From CBDCKR01 sp964572045 (lineage in GTDB: Bacteria > Gemmatimonadota > Gemmatimonadetes > Longimicrobiales > Gaopeijiaceae), in NCBI GenBank assembly GCA_964572045.1, contig CAZNEI010000025.1:1-39193 (forward strand): DNA of 39,193 nucleotides, written 5' to 3'. The notes under the pieces are model-generated. The model was not told where the DNA came from and searched no databases. It was given only the letters and a program-made list of their open reading frames with translations. Each line of letters starts with the position of its first letter. The stretch's first letter is position 1. Positions 33,587 through 39,193 of this stretch are shown here, piece by piece. The position numbers were made by a program, and so were the translations under genes.

Positions 33587-35061
33587 GCGACATCCTCCTC
33601 GTCCGGAGCCGAAGCAGAATCCGCGGTACGGAGTCGTCGTACAGCTCCGTCGAGGCGGGTGAGGACCCTCTCTCTGCCCAGCAGACCCAACACTTCGAAG
33701 ATCCCGGGGCTCGCCTGTCGGCCCGTGACCGCCACGCGCAGGGGATGGATCACCTTGCCCGCTCCCACCGACGCCTCCTCGGCGTAGCCCCGCACGGCCT
33801 CCTCGAGAGCTTCCACATCCCAGGGGGTGTCGGCCAGCCTCGAACGAAGGGTCGAAAGCCGCTCGAGGGTTGTTGCTGGCTCCCTTAGCCAATGCCGTTC
33901 CACCGCTGCCGCCTCGAGCTCCGGCTCCTCGCAGAAGAAGGGCTTGGCCAGATCGACAAGGTCGGGAACGCGGCGGGCCCGGGTCTTCAGCAGATCGATG
34001 AGCCTCAGGTACCATCCGCGCCGCTCCTCCAACTCTTCGCGGCGGGAGAGGCCGGCGGTCACGAGCATCTCGGTGAGCGACGGTTCAAGCTCCTCGGCCG
34101 GGCTCCGGTTGAAGTGCTGCCCCGAGAGCCACTCCAGCTTCCGAGGATCGAACACCGAGCTCTTCTTCAACACACGCTCCATCGAGAACCGCTCGACGAG
34201 CTCTTCCACGCCCATGACTTCCCGGTCGTCCCCGGGGCTCCAACCCAAGAGCGCCAAAAAATTGACCAAGGCCCCGGAGAGAACGCCCTGCCCCTCGTAC
34301 TCGCCCACGGCCTCGGCACCGTGGCGCTTCGAAAGCCGCCTCCCGTCGGAGCCGAGGATCATCGGTACGTGGCCGAAGATGGGAACGGGCCAGCCCATCG
34401 CTTGCGAGATGAGGATCTGCTTGGGTGTGTTCGAAAGGTGGTCGTCGCCACGGATCACGTGGCTGATCCGATGCTCCGCGTCGTCGGAGGCGACGGCCAG
34501 GTTGTAGGTCGGACTGCCGTCGCTGCGCAGGATCACGAGGTCATCGACCGCCTCGTTTCGGAACGACATCTCCCCGTGGACCATGTCCTTCCAGGACGTC
34601 TCCCCGTCCGGCACCAGAAAACGGACGGCATGGGGGACGCCCCGTCCTGCGAGTTCCTCGGCCTCTCCGGGCCCGAGGGATTCGGCGCGACGTCGTGGAA
34701 TCCGGCGATCCCACGCTCCGCCCTTGAGGGCCTTCCTCTCCCGGGCGAGCTGCTCGGGCGTGGTAAAATCGCGGTAGGCCCTGCCGGCATCGAGCAGAGC
34801 CCGGGCGTTCTCCCGATGCCGCTGCACTCCCCGGCTCTGAAAGTAGGGCCCCTCGTCCCAGTCCAAGCCCAGCCACTCCAGGGCGTGAAGGATGACCTCG
34901 GTGTGGCCCGGCTTCGAGCGATGCCGATCCGTGTCCTCGATCCTGAGGACGAAGCGCCCCCCGTGCTGCCGCGCGAACAGCCAGTTGAAGAGCGCGGTGC
35001 GGGCTCCGCCGACGTGCAAGGACCCAGTAGGAGACGGAGGAAATCGAACCCGTATCGTCAT
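33583..35061 (-). CDS. gltX: Glutamate--tRNA ligase
   Basis: 492 residues. Class I synthetase: the HIGH-like motif is in RFPPSPTGSLHVGGARTA and the KMSKS equivalent is RRLSKRHG. It charges tRNA-Glu (and tRNA-Gln in the many bacteria that use GatCAB). The start ATG 35061 has no Shine-Dalgarno; an AT-rich -10-like box lies only 11-16 bases upstream. The C-terminal anticodon-binding domain is intact (about residues 330-485) and ends in an acidic tail. Confidence 0.97.
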   Translation of the reverse strand: MTIRVRFPPSPTGSLHVGGARTALFNWLFARQHGGRFVLRIEDTDRHRSKPGHTEVILHALEWLGLDWDEGPYFQSRGVQRHRENARALLDAGRAYRDFTTPEQLARERKALKGGAWDRRIPRRRAESLGPGEAEELAGRGVPHAVRFLVPDGETSWKDMVHGEMSFRNEAVDDLVILRSDGSPTYNLAVASDDAEHRISHVIRGDDHLSNTPKQILISQAMGWPVPIFGHVPMILGSDGRRLSKRHGAEAVGEYEGQGVLSGALVNFLALLGWSPGDDREVMGVEELVERFSMERVLKKSSVFDPRKLEWLSGQHFNRSPAEELEPSLTEMLVTAGLSRREELEERRGWYLRLIDLLKTRARRVPDLVDLAKPFFCEEPELEAAAVERHWLREPATTLERLSTLRSRLADTPWDVEALEEAVRGYAEEASVGAGKVIHPLRVAVTGRQASPGIFEVLGLLGRERVLTRLDGAVRRLRTADSASAPDEEDVA

Positions 35062-35071
35062 TATTCGCCAT

Positions 35072-35077
35072 ATATTA
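35072..35077 (-). promoter_or_regulatory. Possible -10 element, near-leaderless gltX
   Basis: TAATAT on the minus strand lies in an AT-rich island (35061-35100) and ends 11 bases before the gltX ATG. No clear -35 is seen at the right distance. If real, the 5' leader is only about four bases, which suits the missing Shine-Dalgarno. Confidence 0.35.
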
Positions 35078-35532
35078 AGAGATGTGACCTATAGTCATTT
35101 GAGAGACCGTCTTCGCGCACTCCCCGCTCCTGGATCCGGTTGATTCCCCGGCGATCCCTCACGTTGGGCGTTTCTCGCCCAACACGTGCGTCGAGCACGG
35201 ATCTGGCGGGCCGGGCCGGGGTTCGTCCTCCTCGACCGCCGCTGCGCTCCCGAGGTGTCGGGACGTGAGGCCTCCCGGTTCGGCGCGGCAGAGCCGCCGA
35301 TGCGCGCGGAGCCTCGGTGTACTCCTTCCCGCTCGCGGGCCGGGTACCTTGAAGCGTCCTCAAGCCACCTACCCTAAGTCAAAGGAGCCTAAGGAGTTCC
35401 ACCCGTACGCCGACACGCGCGGCGGCACGCGGATTCTCGGGAAGCTCTCGGTTCGCCACCCCGGACTCTTTGGCAGTCAGCCTCCCCGCCGCGAGAGCCG
35501 AACGCATGCTCCGGACGAGTCGCCCGGTCGTC
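35078..35532. other. Intergenic region between gltX and ispG, no gene seen
   Basis: About 450 bases between the gltX start and the ispG stop, both on the minus strand. Open frames are short, Arg-rich and without ribosome sites. The AT-rich part near 35078-35100 belongs to the gltX promoter region. No terminator hairpin with a T-run was found after ispG. Confidence 0.5.
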
Positions 35533-36762
35533 TCATCCGACCCGCGATCCGGCTCGGTAATGGGTGCGGACGTAGTGGTCCAGGATGGCCTTGAACTCGT
35601 CGACGAGGCCCTCGCCCCGGAGCGTGGAGTGGTGCTTGCCGTTGACGTATACGGGGGCCTTCGGCTCCTCGAAGGTCCCCGGCAGAGAGATTCCGAGGTT
35701 CGCGTGCTTGGACTCGCCCGGACCATTCACCACGCATCCCATGACGGCAACCGTCATCTCTTCGACCCCGGGGAACTCTTTCCGCCACATGGGCATCTGT
35801 TGCCGGATATGGCCCTGGATCTCCTGGGCCATTTCCTGGAAGAAGGAACTCGTCGTGCGCCCGCATCCCGGGCACGCCGCTACCTGCGGCTCGAAGCTGC
35901 GGACCTGGAGGGACTGCAGGATCTGGCGGGCCACTCGGACTTCTTCCGTCCGGTCGCCTCCGGGCGCGGGCGTCAGTGAAGCCCGGATCGTGTCTCCGAT
36001 GCCTTCGATGAGCAGCGGCCCGAGGGCCACGGCGGTGGCGACGATCCCTTTGTTCCCCATTCCGGCCTCGGTCAGTCCGAGGTGGAGGGGATAGTCACTC
36101 CGGTCCGCGAGCAAACGGTACACCTCGATCAGATCAGGGACCTCGGAGACCTTCGCGCTCAGCACGATCATGTCGTGCGCCAGTCCCAGGTCCTCGGCGA
36201 GCTCGGCCGAGCGCATGGCGCTCTCCAACATGGCGTCGATGAGCACCTCGCGTGCGTCCTTGGGATCGGAGCGGGCCGCGTTCTCGTCCATCAGCTCCGT
36301 GAGCAGTCGCTGATCGAGCGATCCCCAGTTCACGCCGATGCGCACCGGCCTTTCGTTGGCGACGGCCACCTCGATGATCTTCTGGAAGTTTCGGTCCCGG
36401 TGTTTGCTGCCCACGTTCCCCGGATTGATCCGGTACTTGGCCAGCGCCTGGGCACATGCCGGGTGCGCGGGAAGGAGAAGGTGTCCGTTGTAGTGGAAGT
36501 CGCCCACGATCGGCACGTCAATGCCGTCGGCCCTGAGGCGGGCCGAGATCTCCGGCACGGCCGCCGCCGCCTGTGCGTTGTTGACCGTCACGCGCACCAA
36601 CTCGCTGCCGGCGAGCGCCAGGTCCCTCACCTGCGCCACGGTGGCTTCGACGTTCGCCGTGTCCGTGTTGGTCATCGACTGCACGACCACCGGGTTCTTG
36701 CCGCCGACCTTGACGCCTCCCACGTCGACCGCCACCGATTTCCTTCGGCCCCAACAGCTCAC
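35533..36762 (-). CDS. ispG: 4-hydroxy-3-methylbut-2-enyl-diphosphate synthase
   Basis: About 409 residues from GTG 36762. It converts MEcPP to HMBPP in the MEP isoprenoid pathway using a [4Fe-4S] cluster. RRKSVAVDVGGVKVGG and VQSMTNTDTANVEATV open the protein. The cluster Cys are in ACPGCGRTTSSFF and MGCVVNGPGE near the C terminus. GTG 36762 (SCWGRRKS follows) matches the usual spacing before RRKS; the frame continues to ATG 36852, giving 439 residues, and that start is not excluded. Confidence 0.93.
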   Translation of the reverse strand: MSCWGRRKSVAVDVGGVKVGGKNPVVVQSMTNTDTANVEATVAQVRDLALAGSELVRVTVNNAQAAAAVPEISARLRADGIDVPIVGDFHYNGHLLLPAHPACAQALAKYRINPGNVGSKHRDRNFQKIIEVAVANERPVRIGVNWGSLDQRLLTELMDENAARSDPKDAREVLIDAMLESAMRSAELAEDLGLAHDMIVLSAKVSEVPDLIEVYRLLADRSDYPLHLGLTEAGMGNKGIVATAVALGPLLIEGIGDTIRASLTPAPGGDRTEEVRVARQILQSLQVRSFEPQVAACPGCGRTTSSFFQEMAQEIQGHIRQQMPMWRKEFPGVEEMTVAVMGCVVNGPGESKHANLGISLPGTFEEPKAPVYVNGKHHSTLRGEGLVDEFKAILDHYVRTHYRAGSRVG

Positions 36763-36986
36763 GTGCCTCAGCCCTTCGAGAATGAACGGATCTCGAGGGA
36801 ATCTAGGGCACGCGAGAGGGGACACCAAGGCGATCGGTCGAATGCGGGCCATTCCCCGAACCGCACTCTTCCCACGCCCGCAGGAGAATCGATGTCGGGC
36901 CAGATCGAGCGGCAGGATGGAACCCGAGCCGCGCGCGGGGTAACGTCAGCATCCCGAGACGGTCCGTCATCCAGGAGGCCCGAGCA

Positions 36987-37193
36987 TTGTCCGACGCAAA
37001 GATCATCGTACGAGAGAACGGATCCCTCCGAATCGACGGGGGCGTGCCCCTCTACGATCCCGAGGGGAACCAGATCGAGACGCCGCCCGGCGGACGGCCC
37101 TACTCCCTGTGTCGGTGTGGACAGTCGAACCGAAAGCCGTTTTGCGACGGCAGCCACAAGAGTTGCGGATTCGACGGAACGCTGGCCGTCTAG
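36987..37193 (+). CDS. CDGSH iron-sulfur domain protein
   Basis: 68 residues from a TTG start at 36987, eight bases after a clear AGGAGG. The CDGSH ligand set is complete: Cys42, Cys44, Cys53 and His57 in CRCGQSNRKPFCDGSH, which binds a redox-active, labile [2Fe-2S] cluster. The N-terminal half (IIVRENGSLRIDGGVPLYD) is typical of bacterial stand-alone forms. The role may be redox sensing or cluster transfer. It is divergent from ispG, itself an iron-sulfur enzyme. Confidence 0.9.
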   Translation: MSDAKIIVRENGSLRIDGGVPLYDPEGNQIETPPGGRPYSLCRCGQSNRKPFCDGSHKSCGFDGTLAV

Positions 37194-37577
37194 AAGAAGA
37201 AGAGGCGTGACTTGCCTCGTCCACGGACGCGCCGGGGCGGGGGCGGGGCGCGCTCCTCCCCTCACTTCTCCGGATGCCTCCGTCCGTCGATAGGGACGCG
37301 GCACTCCGAAGTCACGGCCTCCACACCCCCCCGCGTCGCGGGGCTCCTCGTTGTCTTTGACCCACGCGCCCCTCGGCGCTGCCTACCGTCGAGCGTGCAT
37401 CGAGGATCCGCAGTGCGGCTCATCGACCGGCGGGGCCGGAGGCGAACCTCCGATTGGCTAGCGGGACGCTCAAGGCCGCCCCATGATGGGGTCTTGAGGG
37501 AGCCCGCGGAGTTCATGGCACGACTCTTCGAGGAGGCCGACCGTCGGCCCTAGCTGCCGAGTGCCCGGAGGCCCCGA
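37194..37577. other. Intergenic region, no gene supported
   Basis: This 384-base gap separates the CDGSH gene from the lipoprotein gene. One plus-strand frame (37212-37553) is open but starts at TTG without a Shine-Dalgarno and has a shadow-like composition, so I do not call it. A 6-bp hairpin CGGAGG-CGAA-CCTCCG lies at 37437-37452 without a T-run. Confidence 0.45.
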
Positions 37578-38330
37578 TTGCGCCATCCGTTGCCCATCCT
37601 CCTGCTCACGCTCTCCGTTTCCGGATGCGGCGGCGGCCTCGTGGGCCTCGACGACCCGTCCTTCGACTCCGACATGGACGGAATCCCCAACGGGGTCGAC
37701 GCCTGCCCCGAGGAGCCGGAGACCCTAAATCGGGTCTTCGATTCGGACGGCTGCCCCGACGCGCTCACCGAGCTCTACGAGGCGATCCGGGAGGACCTGG
37801 AGGAGTACTGGGCGAACGTGCTTCCCGACTTCGGAGAGAGTTACCGCCCCATCGGTATCTTCACGGCCTTCACGACGCCCACCACCACGGGCTGCGGCGT
37901 CGTCTATCCCCAAAACGTCGAGTATTGCTCGAGGGGCGAAGCCGTCTACTACGACGAGGAGATGATCGGAGCCGCCCTCGAGGCCGTCGGAATGATGGGG
38001 CCGGCCTTCATCATCTCGCACGCGATCGGCGGCCACATCTCCTGGATCCTGGAATGGGCGCTGTGGCTCGAACCGGTCACGCTCCGGCTGCAGGCCGACT
38101 GCTGGGGCGGTGTTTGGGCAGGCGACGCCACGGCTCGCGGATGGTTGGAGGTCGAAGCTCCGGTTGAGGCGGTGCGACAGCTTGTGGGACTTCATGCGAC
38201 TCCGGGAACGTGGTTCGACGAGAGGAGGTACGGAAGGCCCGACCAGCGCACGGCAGCGTTCGTCGTGGGTTTCATGAACGGCCCCGTGGGGTGCACCAGG
38301 GACGAGTTCTTCGACATCTATCCCGATTGA
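37578..38330 (+). CDS. Lipoprotein with thrombospondin-3-type motif and degenerate neutral zinc metallopeptidase domain
   Basis: 250 residues from TTG 37578, six bases after GGAGG. The signal ends in a lipobox (LSVSGC, Cys17). A Ca-binding-like TSP3 repeat follows (DSDMDGIPNGVDACPEEP and DSDGCPD). The rest follows the YpfJ-type neutral zinc metallopeptidase layout: TGCGVVYPQN, EAVYYDEE, AFIISHAIGGH, LRLQADCWGGVW and AFVVGFMNGPVGC. The HExxH motif is HAIGG (Glu to Ala149, second His to Gly152), and the Glu before LQAD is Arg. Proteolysis is therefore unlikely; a binding or regulatory role is possible. Confidence 0.8.
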   Translation: MRHPLPILLLTLSVSGCGGGLVGLDDPSFDSDMDGIPNGVDACPEEPETLNRVFDSDGCPDALTELYEAIREDLEEYWANVLPDFGESYRPIGIFTAFTTPTTTGCGVVYPQNVEYCSRGEAVYYDEEMIGAALEAVGMMGPAFIISHAIGGHISWILEWALWLEPVTLRLQADCWGGVWAGDATARGWLEVEAPVEAVRQLVGLHATPGTWFDERRYGRPDQRTAAFVVGFMNGPVGCTRDEFFDIYPD

Positions 38331-38342
38331 GTGCGGTCGGGC

Positions 38343-38552
38343 TCACCACACCCTCGCACGGATGACGTCCTCCGTCGCGGAGTCCCCGAGGCCCACGGCC
38401 AGAAGCTCGTGGTCAGCGTCCCACTCCAGCGAAGGGTCGGCCAGGCGGCCCGCCAAGGCCCTCGACTCGCGGAGCCGGTATCCCCTCCCCGCCAGGAGAG
38501 ACGCGCACTCTCGTCTGTAGCAAGTGCGGCCGCGGACGGAGACGAAGACCAC
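38343..38552 (-). CDS. Small hypothetical protein
   Basis: 69 residues from GTG 38552, seven bases after AGGAG. The sequence contains RTCYRREC and the tail DHELLAVGLGDSATEDVIRARVW. I do not recognise a family; a Cys-x5-Cys pair is the only notable feature. It converges with the lipoprotein gene, 12 bases from its stop. The frame is open further upstream but without coding-like sequence. It could be spurious. Confidence 0.35.
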   Translation of the reverse strand: MVFVSVRGRTCYRRECASLLAGRGYRLRESRALAGRLADPSLEWDADHELLAVGLGDSATEDVIRARVW

Positions 38553-38799
38553 CTCATCGCTCCTCAGCGCGCTGACCGCCCCCCGTAGTACAGCTCCTTC
38601 GCCGCGGGGCCACCCACCCCCCTTCTTGATCCGGCCTTTCCGTTTATTTTTTCTCGGAGACGTCGGCCATTGTCGAGTCCAAGCCGGCTCGATGCCGACG
38701 GGGCGCTGCAGATCATGACAAGACACCCGTTCAGCGTGCCCCGGCTCGCGGGAACCCCGATGCCCGGGAGCGCGCTGCGCCGCAACGTGAGGGAACACC

Positions 38800-39193
38800 A
38801 TGAGTAGTGATGGCAAGTGTCCGGTTACGAGCACGGCTCGAGGGAGATCGAACCGGGACTGGTGGCCGAATCAGCTGACCCTGGGGATCCTCCACCAGAA
38901 TCCTGCCGTCGCCGATCCTATGGACGACGACTTCGACTACGCGCGGGAGTTCGAGACCCTCGACCTGGATGCGCTGAAGGAAGACATCGAGGCCGTCATG
39001 ACCACGTCGCAGCCTTGGTGGCCCGCAGACTACGGGCACTACGGGCCGCTGTTCATCCGCATGGCGTGGCACAGCGCGGGCACCTATCGCATCGACGACG
39101 GCCGTGGCGGAGCCGGAGCCGGAACCCTTCGCTTCGCGCCGCTCAACAGCTGGCCGGACAACGCCAACCTCGACAAGGCCCGCCGGCTGCTGT
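38800..39193 (+). CDS. katG: Catalase-peroxidase KatG (5' part, runs off the window)
   Basis: About 131 codons are visible from ATG 38800, six bases after GAGGG. NRDWWPNQLTLGILHQ is the conserved start of KatG. SQPWWPADYGHYGPLFIRMAWHSAGTYR holds the distal-side Arg-x-Trp-His catalytic set, followed by GGAGAGTLRFAPLNSWPDNANLDKARRLL. It degrades hydrogen peroxide using haem. No Fur/PerR/OxyR operator was recognised upstream. Confidence 0.97.
   Translation, partial: MSSDGKCPVTSTARGRSNRDWWPNQLTLGILHQNPAVADPMDDDFDYAREFETLDLDALKEDIEAVMTTSQPWWPADYGHYGPLFIRMAWHSAGTYRIDDGRGGAGAGTLRFAPLNSWPDNANLDKARRLL

Noticed and set aside
36893..37293. Plus-strand frame with AGGAGA before ATG 36893
   Set aside because: The ribosome site is good, but the protein is Arg/Ser-rich and overlaps the CDGSH gene in another frame; the CDGSH gene is certain.
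38600..38799. Fur/PerR-type operator upstream of katG
   Set aside because: A T-rich stretch is present near 38641-38653 but no palindrome of the expected form.
1..39193. CRISPR array, insertion sequence or prophage
   Set aside because: No regularly spaced direct repeats, no transposase, integrase or phage structural genes, and no terminal inverted repeats were seen. The tRNA genes have no adjacent integrase.

Overview
This is a high-GC bacterial chromosome segment. It has one partial rRNA gene, two tRNA genes, about 27 protein genes and two gene remnants. The 16S 5' end, the fused folK-folP, the MoxR/DUF58/BatA-type operon, the many secreted or lipoprotein beta-propellers, the pyrR-pyrB-pyrC operon and the mevalonate-independent isoprenoid gene ispG fit a free-living, diderm-like aerobic heterotroph. 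A Gemmatimonadota-like lineage is my best guess. That is an inference from gene style, not a demonstrated placement.

Layout. Positions 1-600 hold the 5' end of a 16S rRNA gene on the minus strand, its leader and a near-consensus promoter, then tRNA-His. Positions 763-10094 form one tightly packed minus-strand operon: a Glu-rich coiled-coil membrane protein, a MoxR AAA+ ATPase, a DUF58 protein, a BatA-like protein, a double-VWA membrane protein and a bifunctional FolK-FolP. Several junctions overlap by four bases or abut. Positions 10423-13817 carry a secreted esterase-like protein, a secreted LVIVD-type propeller and tRNA-Ile2(CAU). Positions 13952-18110 are a minus-strand run of site-2 protease, scpA, scpB, rluB and a broken Rossmann-fold gene. 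Positions 18230-20938 run on the plus strand: a lipoprotein propeller, rpsT with a clear promoter and terminator, and a Tat-exported PqqB-like metallo-beta-lactamase-fold protein. Positions 21063-25326 are the most accessory-looking part: a steroid-reductase-like membrane enzyme, an HpcH/HpaI aldolase, a decayed second copy of part of the steroid-reductase gene, and a Tat-exported amidase translationally coupled to a small partner ORF.

From 25556 the genes are mostly core. They include pyrR-pyrB-pyrC (minus), an NhaC-type antiporter (plus), a GHL10-type lipid-anchored or secreted hydrolase, tadA, a lexA-like gene, gltX and ispG (all minus). On the plus strand follow a CDGSH iron-sulfur protein, a lipoprotein pseudo-metalloprotease and the start of katG, which runs off the right edge.

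Three observations stand out. First, the LexA-like protein keeps its DNA-binding domain and has a Bacillus-type SOS box upstream, but both autoprotease catalytic residues are replaced. Second, a YpfJ-like lipoprotein has lost its HExxH zinc motif. Third, a Tat-exported amidase is coupled to a small GatC/AtzG-sized ORF that has no signal peptide of its own.
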